Shown: piece after piece, positions 35,125 to 43,403 of the stretch
Position numbering within the stretch: position 1 is the stretch's first letter
How the letters are laid out: every line of letters starts with the position of its first letter
Origin: Flavihumibacter rivuli
GTDB lineage: Bacteria; Bacteroidota; Bacteroidia; Chitinophagales; Chitinophagaceae
Assembly (NCBI RefSeq): GCF_018595685.2
Contig: NZ_CP092334.1
Span: forward strand, 90,001 to 154,000
Length of the DNA stretch: 64,000 bases
Reading direction: 5' to 3'
Position numbers and translations under genes: made by a program
Notes under the pieces: generated by a model
Databases searched by the model: none
Told to the model about the DNA's origin: nothing
Seen by the model: only the letters and a program-made list of their open reading frames with translations

Positions 35125-35844
35125 ATGAAAAAGATTATTGTACTAGGGCTGTCGCTGTTAGTGGCAGTGTCCATGCAGGCGCAAAAGTTCATCATTAACG
35201 ATAGCAATGCAAAGCTGAGGCAGGTTGGGAGTTTTACAGGGGTAAAGGTCTCCAGTGCCATTGATACCTATATATCACAGGGGGAGGAGAATGCCGTTGC
35301 GGTAAGTGCTTCGGATGAATCCAGCAGGGACCGGATAAGGACAGAGGTGAAGGATGGTGTATTGCATGTATGGTTTGATGCCAAGGGCTGGACAGATTGG
35401 AGGGGAAACAAGCGATTGAAGGCATATATTTCCGTACGGGAGATAAACCTTATCAAGGCAGATGGCGCCTGTGATGTAAAACTGATGGGGAAGGTCAAGA
35501 CGGACAAGCTGGTTGTTGACCTGAGCGGAGCCAGTGATATTGAAGGGGAGCTGGAATGCAAGGAGCTTAATGTAGATGTATCGGGTGCCAGTGATATCAA
35601 GTTGAAGGGCAGCGTTGGGAATATCAACCTTAGTGCCAGTGGGGCAAGCTCCCTGAAAGGATATGACCTGGTTACGGATTATCTTGATGTTGATGCCAGT
35701 GGTGCTTCTTCCGTGTACATTACCGTGAACAAGGAGATGAAAGTAAAGGCCAGCGGGGCCAGTGATATCAAGTACAAAGGACCGGGCGTGATCAGGGATA
35801 TGAAGTCGAGTGGCGCCAGCAGTATTTCCAGGAAGGACGGATAG
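35125..35844 (+). CDS. head-GIN (DUF2807) secreted protein 2
   Basis: 240 residues from the ATG at 35125; the longer frame beginning at 35065 overlaps the first paralogue and is rejected. Signal peptide (about 1-19, SMQAQ) and DUF2807 beta-helix with SGAS instead of SSGG turns (SGASDIEG, SGASDIKL, SGASSLKGYD). It shares the opening KL/ERxVGxFTGVKVSS with protein 1, so the pair is a tandem duplication. No further genes follow; a strong terminator ends the unit. Confidence 0.9.
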   Translation: MKKIIVLGLSLLVAVSMQAQKFIINDSNAKLRQVGSFTGVKVSSAIDTYISQGEENAVAVSASDESSRDRIRTEVKDGVLHVWFDAKGWTDWRGNKRLKAYISVREINLIKADGACDVKLMGKVKTDKLVVDLSGASDIEGELECKELNVDVSGASDIKLKGSVGNINLSASGASSLKGYDLVTDYLDVDASGASSVYITVNKEMKVKASGASDIKYKGPGVIRDMKSSGASSISRKDG

Positions 35845-35870
35845 TCATATAGGCAAATAAAAAATATGCA

Positions 35871-35906
35871 AGCCCAAAGCCCCGCCAATCGGGGCTTTGG
35901 GCTTTC
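35871..35906 (+). terminator. strong terminator after the GIN pair
   Basis: Perfect 14-bp inverted repeat AGCCCAAAGCCCCG / CGGGGCTTTGGGCT with a 5-base loop. Confidence 0.85.
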
Positions 35907-35931
35907 CTTAACGAAATAGTTCAAAATTTTT

Positions 35932-35962
35932 TTGGGAGGGAAAGTATAGCGTATTACCTTTG
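35932..35962 (+). promoter_or_regulatory. tRNA promoter
   Basis: TTTG ending at 35934, spacer 20, then perfect TACCTTTG at 35955-35962; the tRNA starts 11 bases later. Confidence 0.85.
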
Positions 35963-35972
35963 CAATCCAAAT

Positions 35973-36044
<72 letters not shown>

Positions 36045-36048
36045 CAAG

Positions 36049-36079
36049 CAAGGGGGACCCAAAAAAGTCCCCTTTTTTT
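36049..36079 (+). terminator. tRNA terminator
   Basis: AGGGGGAC CCAAAAAA GTCCCCTT followed by a T-run. Confidence 0.85.
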
Positions 36080-36170
36080 ATTCTCATGCAGGCAGCCGTT
36101 CTGCGCATTGGAATCTGATTACCTCCTGTATTTCTTTGGCGTAAACCGTGTTGCCTTAAATTGATAAGCG

Positions 36171-37043
36171 ATGAAGGTAGGTTTCGTCAATATTTTCGGT
36201 AAGCCCAATGCTGGTAAAAGCACTTTGCTGAACGCCTTTTTAGGTGAGAAACTGGCCATTGTATCACCGAAAGTGCAAACCACCCGCCACAGGATCAAGG
36301 GTATCCTTTCTGAACCCGGTTACCAGGTCATTTTTTCTGATACTCCCGGAATCATCGAACCCAAATACAAGTTGCACGAGCGTATGATGCAGGCCGTTAA
36401 GAGTGCCCTGGAAGACGCCGACCTTGCCCTTTTATTGGTGGATGTGAATGATAACCTGGAGGAGAGTGATGGCATTTTCAGCTCCCTTCGCCTGAAAGTT
36501 CCGGCAGTATTGGTGATCAATAAGATCGATAGCGCTACAAGTGCCCGCCTGGAAGAAGTAAAGGCCTACTTTACCGGAAAGGCCTATGTGAAGGATATGG
36601 TAGCGGTCTCTGCACTTAACAAGCATGGGCTTGATGAGCTTTTGCAAAAAGTGCTGTCTTACCTTCCGGAAGGGGAGCCCTTCTTTGATGAAGAAAACCT
36701 AACGGACCTGCCTACCCGATTTTTTGTGGGTGAGTTGATCAGGGAGCAGGTTTACCAGCTTTACCAGGATGAGATCCCCTACCATACGGCAGTGCTGGTT
36801 CAGGAGTTCAAGGAAAAGTCGACCCTGATCAAGATCCAGGCTGATATAATAGTACAGCGGGATACCCAGAAGGGTATCATCCTGGGGGAACGGGGCAAAA
36901 TGATCAAGGAATTGGGAACGAGGGCAAGGAAGGAAATTGAGAAATTCCTTGGCCAGAAGGTTTTCCTGGAACTCTTTGTGAAAGTGCGTCCCAAGTGGAG
37001 GGATAATGACCTGCACCTCAAGGAGTATGGTTACAATGGTTGA
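36171..37043 (+). CDS. era: GTPase Era
   Basis: 290 residues. G domain with G1 GKPNAGKSTLLN (10-21), the switch region with TTRHRIKG, G3 DTPG near 62-65 and G4 NKID near 121-124. The C-terminal KH domain includes the GxxG-like loop GERGKMIKELG near 240-250. It binds 16S rRNA near the anti-Shine-Dalgarno end and helps assemble the 30S subunit. Located directly upstream of der, a common pairing in Bacteroidota. Confidence 0.97.
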   Translation: MKVGFVNIFGKPNAGKSTLLNAFLGEKLAIVSPKVQTTRHRIKGILSEPGYQVIFSDTPGIIEPKYKLHERMMQAVKSALEDADLALLLVDVNDNLEESDGIFSSLRLKVPAVLVINKIDSATSARLEEVKAYFTGKAYVKDMVAVSALNKHGLDELLQKVLSYLPEGEPFFDEENLTDLPTRFFVGELIREQVYQLYQDEIPYHTAVLVQEFKEKSTLIKIQADIIVQRDTQKGIILGERGKMIKELGTRARKEIEKFLGQKVFLELFVKVRPKWRDNDLHLKEYGYNG

Positions 37044-37138
37044 TGGGGGCAGGTGAGGGAAATAGAAACAGGGATATTTAATAAAACAAGCTCAGGCTTT
37101 TACGGGTAATACCGGATTTAATTCTAAAATATTTTGTT

Positions 37139-38452
37139 ATGGCAGGATATACCGTTGCGATAGTGGGAAGGCCCAATGTGGGGAAGAGTACTTTTTTCAA
37201 TCGTTTGCTGGAACAAAGGAAGGCAATTGTTGATGATGTCAGTGGGGTGACGCGAGACCGCCAATATGGTGTGGCCGAGTGGGGTGGAAAGACCTTCAAC
37301 GTTATTGACACAGGTGGATTTGTGCCAAAGAGTGATGATATTTTTGAGCAGGAGATCAAGAAGCAGGTGTTGATCGCCCTGGATGAAGCCGATGCCCTGA
37401 TATTTATGACGGATACCGCCACGGGGGTTACCGATCTGGATGAATCGATGGCAGATGTGCTCAGGCGCACTACCAAGCCTGTATACCTTGCCGTGAACAA
37501 GGTAGATAACCATGAGCGGCTTTTAGAGGCAGCTGAATTCTATAGCCTTGGTTTTGAGAAGGTATTCTTTATTTCCGCGATCAGTGGAAGTGGTTCAGGT
37601 GAACTTTTGGATGCCGTTATTGAGCCCATTACAGATGAGCAGGAAGCAAAGGAAGGCGATAAGGCCATTCCCAAATTCGCGATCATCGGCCAGCCTAATG
37701 TTGGAAAATCGTCCTTATTGAATGCCCTGGTGGGGCAGGAGCGTACCATCGTCAGTGATATCGCCGGTACTACCAGGGATACCATCCATACCCATTACAA
37801 TCTTTTCCAGAAGGAATTTGTGTTGATCGATACTGCTGGTATCAGGAGGAAACAAAAGGTGCATGAAGACCTGGAGTTTTACTCCGTGATCCGTGCCATC
37901 AAGGCTATGGATGAGGCCGATGTTTGTTTGCTGATACTGGATGCGGAAAAGGGAATAACAGCCCAGGACCTCAGCATCTTCAGCCTAGCAGCCCGAAAAG
38001 GGAAAGGGGTGGTAATCCTGGTGAACAAATGGGACCTGGTGGAGAAGGAAACCAATACTGCCAGGGACTATGAGAAGATATTGAAGACCCGGTTGGCCCC
38101 CTTTACGGACGTTCCGGTAATTTTTATCTCTGCTAAAGAAAAGCTCAGGATATTCAAGGCCATTGAAATTGCCCTGGAAGTGTATGATAACCGCCAACAA
38201 AAGATACCGACCTCGCAGCTGAATGAGACCATGTTGAAGGCCATCGCTGCATACCATCCCCCGGTAGTTCGGGGTAATCCTGTGAGTATCAAATATGTAA
38301 CCCAGTTGCCTACCGTGGTGCCGTCTTTTGCCTTTTTCTGTAATTACCCGGATGATATCAAGACCCCATACCGTAACTACCTGGAAAACAAGCTCAGGGA
38401 GCAGTTCAATTTCAGTGGGGTGCCGGTTAGGATATTCTTCCGAAAGAAATAG
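37139..38452 (+). CDS. der: ribosome-associated GTPase Der (EngA)
   Basis: 437 residues with two G domains: first P-loop GRPNVGKSTFFN (10-21) with DTGGF, second GQPNVGKSSLLN near 183-194 with DTAGIRRK, and NKWD as second G4. A KH-like domain ends the protein (RIFFRKK). It is essential for 50S subunit assembly. The gap from era is 95 bases; probably transcribed with it. Confidence 0.97.
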   Translation: MAGYTVAIVGRPNVGKSTFFNRLLEQRKAIVDDVSGVTRDRQYGVAEWGGKTFNVIDTGGFVPKSDDIFEQEIKKQVLIALDEADALIFMTDTATGVTDLDESMADVLRRTTKPVYLAVNKVDNHERLLEAAEFYSLGFEKVFFISAISGSGSGELLDAVIEPITDEQEAKEGDKAIPKFAIIGQPNVGKSSLLNALVGQERTIVSDIAGTTRDTIHTHYNLFQKEFVLIDTAGIRRKQKVHEDLEFYSVIRAIKAMDEADVCLLILDAEKGITAQDLSIFSLAARKGKGVVILVNKWDLVEKETNTARDYEKILKTRLAPFTDVPVIFISAKEKLRIFKAIEIALEVYDNRQQKIPTSQLNETMLKAIAAYHPPVVRGNPVSIKYVTQLPTVVPSFAFFCNYPDDIKTPYRNYLENKLREQFNFSGVPVRIFFRKK

Positions 38453-38480
38453 AAATTGTTAAAAAAAAGCAGCTGGTTAC

Positions 38481-38510
38481 TTGCATATTTCAAATAAGCT
38501 TATACCTTTG
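38481..38510 (+). promoter_or_regulatory. promoter of the alanine-rich lipoprotein
   Basis: TTG at 38481-38483, spacer 19, perfect TACCTTTG at 38503-38510; transcription start near 38515, leader about 30 bases. Confidence 0.85.
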
Positions 38511-38544
38511 CACCCGTCTAAAAAACATCAAAACAATTCGAACA

Positions 38545-38754
38545 ATGAAAAAGGTATTCGCTATCATGGCTATTGCTGCCATCTTCGCTGCTTGTAACAA
38601 TGCTGCTGAAACTACTGAAGCTGCTGTTGATTCTGCTGCTGTTGCTGTTGATTCTGCTGCTGCTGCTGTAGACACTGCTGCTGCTAAAGTTGATTCTGCT
38701 GTTTCTGCTGTTGTAGATTCAGCTGCTGCTAAAGTTGATAGCCTGAAGAAGTAA
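38545..38754 (+). CDS. small alanine-rich heptad-repeat lipoprotein
   Basis: 69 residues. A lipoprotein signal ends at FAAC (Cys17), leaving about 52 mature residues of which most are Ala, Val, Asp and Ser in a seven-residue pattern (AAVDSAA, VAVDSAA, AAVDTAA, AKVDSAV, then SAVVDSAA with one extra residue, AKVDSLK). This looks like an alanine coiled coil similar in design to the enterobacterial Lpp helix, ending in KK. Codon use is dominated by GCT, as in highly expressed genes. Strong promoter and terminator mark it as a separate abundant transcript. Function unknown; a structural or peptidoglycan-tethering lipoprotein is possible. Confidence 0.85.
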   Translation: MKKVFAIMAIAAIFAACNNAAETTEAAVDSAAVAVDSAAAAVDTAAAKVDSAVSAVVDSAAAKVDSLKK

Positions 38755-38787
38755 TCCTTCTTTAACAATATCACTTCTTGCAAGAAG

Positions 38788-38816
38788 GCCCCTTTCCATC
38801 CGAAAGGGGTTTTTTA
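38788..38816 (+). terminator. terminator of the alanine-rich lipoprotein gene
   Basis: CCCCTTTC CATCC GAAAGGGG then TTTTTT. Confidence 0.9.
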
Positions 38817-38964
38817 TTTGCTTTTATCTCTCTTGTCATAAGAACTGGCTTTCAACCTACCAACCGTTCTTTCACTGTCTTTTCTTCCGTTTATTCACCT
38901 GAATCAATGGTGTCCCTTGTCCACTAACCCTTTCCGTTCTAGTTTAGGCAACAAATAGGAGTGT

Positions 38965-41031
38965 ATGAAATGGGGTGTGGGATTGTTGGGCTTGCTTATC
39001 TTCCAGATGGCAATAGCCCAAAAGAGGTGGACAGGCCTTTCTGGTAATAACTCCTGGGCTGACCCAGGCAACTGGGAATCGGGCCTGGTACCTGTTCCCG
39101 GGGAGCAGGTTATCCTGGATAATGCTTATGTGCCTGTAGGGTTTGTGGTTGTGCTTCCGAATACAGCAGTCAGTATTGCTTCACTTACCATTGCCCCGTC
39201 TCAGGGTAATGTAATTGAGTTGGTTTTGCCTGCTTCCAATACGATCAGTAGCGCAACCGGCAGCCTGGAGCCAAGGGGCTTTTCAGTTACGGGAAGTGGT
39301 TACTCATTGGTATTGGAAAACGGGGCTGTTTTCAGGAATGCTTCCGGTAGCGCATCGGGTTATTCCATTAGGATCGGTGATTCTATCCGGATCAATGATG
39401 GGGGGAGGTATATTCACCAAAGCCGTACAGGGCACGCGGAGTTGGTTTCCAGGTTGAGCCGCCTTCCCGGTACTGAAATGGGAGTATTTACCATGGCGAA
39501 TACAGATGCGGCTTCCACCATTTCCCTTAGTGGCCGGGTATTTGGCTCCCTTGAACTCATTGCAGGAGGAGCTACAGGTATTACCAGTTATTCTTCAACA
39601 GGAACCAACCAGGCATTGGTCAGGGGAAATTTTATATTAGGGGAGGGCGTTAGTTTCTCCCTCCATTTCAGCGATACCTTGTTCGTCGGGGGTAATATGG
39701 AATTGTCTGGTCCGGTCCTCAACCTGGCTAGCGGTAACCGGTCTTCTGTGATCAGTCTTAAGGGAAACCTGCTGCAGTATAAGGGCTCCTTGAATGAGAC
39801 CAATCAACTGGGTCAAACAGGTACCATTTTCCTTAGTGGGGTTAAGCCGCAACTATTGGATTGCAGGGGGGAGTGGAAGGATAGTGTGATCCTGAAGGTT
39901 AGGAACATGGCTGGTGTAAGGTTGGTTTCTCCTCTTAGCCTGCCCTATCAGTTACACCTGGAAAGGGGAGTGGTAACTACTTCACAGGGTGCGATCCTGG
40001 CCCTGGAGGCCAATGCCAAAGTGTTGGTGGATTCTGCCAGTGACCAGTCCTATATTGAGGGGCCGCTGCAAAAGAAAGGATTGAACAAAGATGCTTTTTT
40101 GTTTCCGGTGGGTAAGGATGGAAAGCAACGTTGGCTGATGGTAAAGGAGGCCATGGGTGATTTCTCGGTTACCTATTGGCGTAAGGATCCGGATGGTTTG
40201 GGAGGTAGTATAGGTCCGGGGCTAGACCACATATCAAGTAATGAGTATTGGGAGATAAAGGGAAGTGCAGGAGCAGATGCGGTAGTTGCCCTTTCATTTG
40301 ATCATGAATGGAGTGGTGGTGTAAACGAACTGGCCAGTTTAAGGGTAGCAGGATTGCAATCCGGTATTTGGTCTGACCTGGGGAATATTGCCGTCACCGG
40401 CGCTGCCCTTGCTTCAGGTTCAGTTACAAGCCAATGGCGCACCACTATCCCCATTCCTTCAGGATATTATACTCTGGCCAGTTCAACATTGTTTGCCAAT
40501 CCATTACCCGTGGTATTCCATGGTTATTCCTGGCAAAAGCGCAGCGGACGATGGTGGTTAAGGGTTGAACTTGAAGCTGAAATGGGTGACATGGTCTTCC
40601 TGGAAGAAATGTTTCAGTCAGTTGTAAGGGGGAGCCTGGATAGTATGGTGGCTTCGGGTGGTAAGCGCATATATGAGTTCCTTTTACCTGAGGGACTGGG
40701 TAATATCCGCTTAAGGGTAGGCATCCGGCAGGAAAATGGGAATAATGTATACGGCCCCATTATTCCTGTACCAATGGAATATCAAAGATATGGCAAGGCC
40801 TGGCTGGTGGATGAACCATCAGGCAAGCAACTTGTCATTGCAGGTAGGTACAGGGAGTTGGTACAGGTGTGCGTGTATGATAGTTATGGCCGATTATTAG
40901 CGAAGCAGCAAATGTCATTGGGGGAAGGGGTGACGAGATTTCCCTTACCGGCTGCCGGCAGGACTGGTTCCCTGAAGTTTATAATAGTGTTGTGGGGATC
41001 CGGGGATCGTTTGTGGCTGCAATACTTTTAA
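38965..41031 (+). CDS. large secreted surface protein, possibly with a T9SS sorting domain
   Basis: 688 residues. Signal peptide 1-18 (MAIAQ), then a region beginning RWTGLSGNNSWADPGNWESG, the opening seen in many Bacteroidota surface proteins that begin a beta-helix, followed by repetitive beta-rich sequence with SGN/SGS turns to about residue 500. The last 70 residues (QVCVYDSYGRLLAKQQM ... LPAAGRTGSLKFIIVL) resemble a type A T9SS C-terminal sorting domain, which would place the protein at the outer surface. Ligand unknown. Starts after an AGGAG element 3 bases before the ATG, an uncommonly good Shine-Dalgarno for this window. Confidence 0.78.
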   Translation: MKWGVGLLGLLIFQMAIAQKRWTGLSGNNSWADPGNWESGLVPVPGEQVILDNAYVPVGFVVVLPNTAVSIASLTIAPSQGNVIELVLPASNTISSATGSLEPRGFSVTGSGYSLVLENGAVFRNASGSASGYSIRIGDSIRINDGGRYIHQSRTGHAELVSRLSRLPGTEMGVFTMANTDAASTISLSGRVFGSLELIAGGATGITSYSSTGTNQALVRGNFILGEGVSFSLHFSDTLFVGGNMELSGPVLNLASGNRSSVISLKGNLLQYKGSLNETNQLGQTGTIFLSGVKPQLLDCRGEWKDSVILKVRNMAGVRLVSPLSLPYQLHLERGVVTTSQGAILALEANAKVLVDSASDQSYIEGPLQKKGLNKDAFLFPVGKDGKQRWLMVKEAMGDFSVTYWRKDPDGLGGSIGPGLDHISSNEYWEIKGSAGADAVVALSFDHEWSGGVNELASLRVAGLQSGIWSDLGNIAVTGAALASGSVTSQWRTTIPIPSGYYTLASSTLFANPLPVVFHGYSWQKRSGRWWLRVELEAEMGDMVFLEEMFQSVVRGSLDSMVASGGKRIYEFLLPEGLGNIRLRVGIRQENGNNVYGPIIPVPMEYQRYGKAWLVDEPSGKQLVIAGRYRELVQVCVYDSYGRLLAKQQMSLGEGVTRFPLPAAGRTGSLKFIIVLWGSGDRLWLQYF

Positions 41032-41054
41032 TGAGCCTGCCCATTTAAGTTTGA

Positions 41055-41091
41055 AAAGGGAATAGCTGGATTACCTGCTATTCCCTTTCTA
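41055..41091. terminator. bidirectional terminator
   Basis: Perfect 12-bp repeat AAAGGGAATAGC / GCTATTCCCTTT with a 10-base loop between convergent genes. Confidence 0.85.
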
Positions 41092-41102
41092 CTGGCAGCT
41101 GC

Positions 41103-43301
41103 CTATTTTTTCAACAAGGCATTGATGGCTCTTTTGTATTGCTGGGTCGCTTTCTGGTCTTCCTGGATGAAGCCATTGTCTTCAAGTTTCCCGATCACTG
41201 TTTCCATTTCCTGGTCATTGTCGTAAACCATTTTCCGGAAAGCGTTTTGGTAATCCTTTTTCCTGGATAAAACAATATTGTCGCTTAGTTGCTGGCGAAT
41301 GGCCGTGCTTTCTTTCAAAAGGTCAACCAGTTCACTTGCACTACCTGAAAGATCAATGCCATATACCTCCTTAAAGGTGGCCAGGGCATGGTTGAATTTT
41401 GCTGAATGATATTGTTCTCCTTGTTTCTGGTAGAATTGGTGTAACTGTTCCCAGTTGCGGATCTTGCCTTGTTTTACCTGTTGAAGGCAATGCTCGATAA
41501 CCGATTTTTCGATCAGCTGACCACCAATGTTTTCAAATGACTTCCTTACACCAGCTTTGGGCAGGGCGGATTTGATTCCTGAGAGGGTAGTGATCTTGTT
41601 TTGTTGTGCAAAAAGGAGGATCTCGCGGGCTGTATAGTAGCGGATCAGTTTATGGTACCATTGATAGGCCATCCCTGCCTTAATGATCACCGCTGGCCTC
41701 TGGCTGTTTTCTGCCTTATCCAGAAGGATGGTTAGTGTTCTTAACTCCGGGCTATCCTTTTCCAATAGCTCCCTGCCCTTTGCGATTACGGCTTCCTCAC
41801 CCGGCAGGATCTGCTTGTTGGCGCTATACCATGCTTTACCAGCGGCTTTTGCAATCAGTTGAAGGGCCACTACTATTTCATTTACGCTATCTGGTGCCAG
41901 GTAGTCATACTCGATCAACTGGGTCTTATCTGTCCTCTTGTCCCTGTCGATATATTTCCAGGAATTCCTTGCAAGGGCGTACATGTTGTATTGAAACCAA
42001 TAGCCAGGCATGATGACCAGCCTGTCATTGGTAACATCATTGCTGATCAGGGAGAAGGGAAGGTTGATATTCAGTTCAGCCGGGAAATCTCCTTTGGCCA
42101 GGATGCTGTAGGTGGCAAACCTGGAGTTGTGCTTAAGGCTCACACATAGTCCTGGCCAAAATCCCCTGCCAGCAATAAGCTCCCCATCCGCTCCCCTTGA
42201 GTTATGGTTGGAGCCAATGGTTGCCCCTGCTGCCATATTGCTCTGGCCCATTACGAGTGCGGCACAAAGAAAGGAGTTGTTGTGGTGTTGTTCGTGGGCC
42301 GGAAAGATCAGGGAGTTCAATACTTCACAGCAGGAAATGGTGGCATTGTTTCCCAGGTAAGAGTTGATCAGCCTGGCCCCATATTTCAGCTGCGAGTGCG
42401 AAGCCATGAAGAATCGAACTGCCTTCACACCATAAAAAATCCTACACCCTATGCCTATAATGCCATTCACCAATTCACACCCTTCCCCTATCTGTGTTTT
42501 GGCATCGGGGTTGGAGTTGATGGTGAGGTTCTTTAACTTGTTTGCCCCTTTGATATAGGCGTCGGAACCAATCCAGACATCCTTGATGATCCTGGAGTTT
42601 TTAATGACGGTCCTGTCACCGATATTGCCATAATACCCGCGTCGATTGTCGAAGCGTTCCTGGGTAAATTCTACAAATTTCTGCTGTAGTTCTGAGTCCT
42701 GCCGGTGGCGTGTCCATAGGTAGGCATCACCCGGCAGCATGCCATCGAATGGCAGGATCTTTCTTCCCCCGTTCTCATTGCATACTTCCAGCCAGATCCT
42801 GATATTTTCCTGTTCGCCTTCTTTCAGGATACCATTCCCGAACTTGGAATGGTTGGTGGTGGCCAGCTCATTGATATTGACGAGTATCACCTCGCTGCCA
42901 ATGATGTAATGGGAGAGGTAGTTAACATTGTCGATCACTACATTGTCCCCGAAATCACAGCTGATAATGGTGCTGTTGTAAAGTCCAACGGGCATTCGGA
43001 GGTTGTTGAACTCAATACAATAGGGTTCCAGTTTGCCGATCCTGACAAGCCCAAAGAACTTACAGTTCTTGACCAGTTCCGGATTGAAAGCATCGGATAC
43101 CAGCAACTTATTCCAATCATCGCTTTGGTTCCGGTTGCGTACCAATACTTCTATCTCATAGGCGGTAAGTTGGCGGTAACTGATGCCGCTTTTATTCTGT
43201 TTGTTGCGGAGGTAGTATTCGTCCTTACCCTTGGGAAGGAAGTTGGATGGGATAAAGTCATAACCCAGTGCGGACAGCGGGCTCTTCTTGATAATGTTCA
43301 T
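41103..43301 (-). CDS. DUF4954 family protein (left-handed beta-helix region)
   Basis: 732 residues, no signal peptide. The N-terminal part has the DUF4954 hallmarks (RQLTAYEIEVLVRNRNQSDDW, and FFGLVRIG near 89-96). The middle has hexapeptide-like turns (VIDNVNYLSHYIIGSEVILV; IGEGCELVNGIIGIG) indicative of a left-handed parallel beta-helix as in acyl- and nucleotidyl-transferases. The C-terminal 250 residues are helical and charged. These proteins occur almost only in Bacteroidota and the activity is unknown. It lies downstream of glmS with a terminator between them. Confidence 0.88.
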   Translation of the reverse strand: MNIIKKSPLSALGYDFIPSNFLPKGKDEYYLRNKQNKSGISYRQLTAYEIEVLVRNRNQSDDWNKLLVSDAFNPELVKNCKFFGLVRIGKLEPYCIEFNNLRMPVGLYNSTIISCDFGDNVVIDNVNYLSHYIIGSEVILVNINELATTNHSKFGNGILKEGEQENIRIWLEVCNENGGRKILPFDGMLPGDAYLWTRHRQDSELQQKFVEFTQERFDNRRGYYGNIGDRTVIKNSRIIKDVWIGSDAYIKGANKLKNLTINSNPDAKTQIGEGCELVNGIIGIGCRIFYGVKAVRFFMASHSQLKYGARLINSYLGNNATISCCEVLNSLIFPAHEQHHNNSFLCAALVMGQSNMAAGATIGSNHNSRGADGELIAGRGFWPGLCVSLKHNSRFATYSILAKGDFPAELNINLPFSLISNDVTNDRLVIMPGYWFQYNMYALARNSWKYIDRDKRTDKTQLIEYDYLAPDSVNEIVVALQLIAKAAGKAWYSANKQILPGEEAVIAKGRELLEKDSPELRTLTILLDKAENSQRPAVIIKAGMAYQWYHKLIRYYTAREILLFAQQNKITTLSGIKSALPKAGVRKSFENIGGQLIEKSVIEHCLQQVKQGKIRNWEQLHQFYQKQGEQYHSAKFNHALATFKEVYGIDLSGSASELVDLLKESTAIRQQLSDNIVLSRKKDYQNAFRKMVYDNDQEMETVIGKLEDNGFIQEDQKATQQYKRAINALLKK

Positions 43302-43339
43302 GATGCAATTATCTGGTAATATACTTGATCACAAAAACC

Positions 43340-43388
43340 AAAAAGGCACCTGCCATTTTCAAAAGATGCGGGACAAGTGCCTTTTTTC
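43340..43388 (-). terminator. glmS terminator
   Basis: AAAAAGGCAC / GTGCCTTTTT with a 27-base loop; T-run on the minus strand. The long loop makes this less certain. Confidence 0.6.
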
Positions 43389-43403
43389 ATATTTTTTCCT
43401 TTG

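Noticed and set aside
38490-38783. 97-residue minus-strand Ala/Ser/Thr-rich open frame
   Set aside because: Mirror image of the alanine-repeat lipoprotein gene, which has a signal peptide, promoter and terminator on the plus strand.
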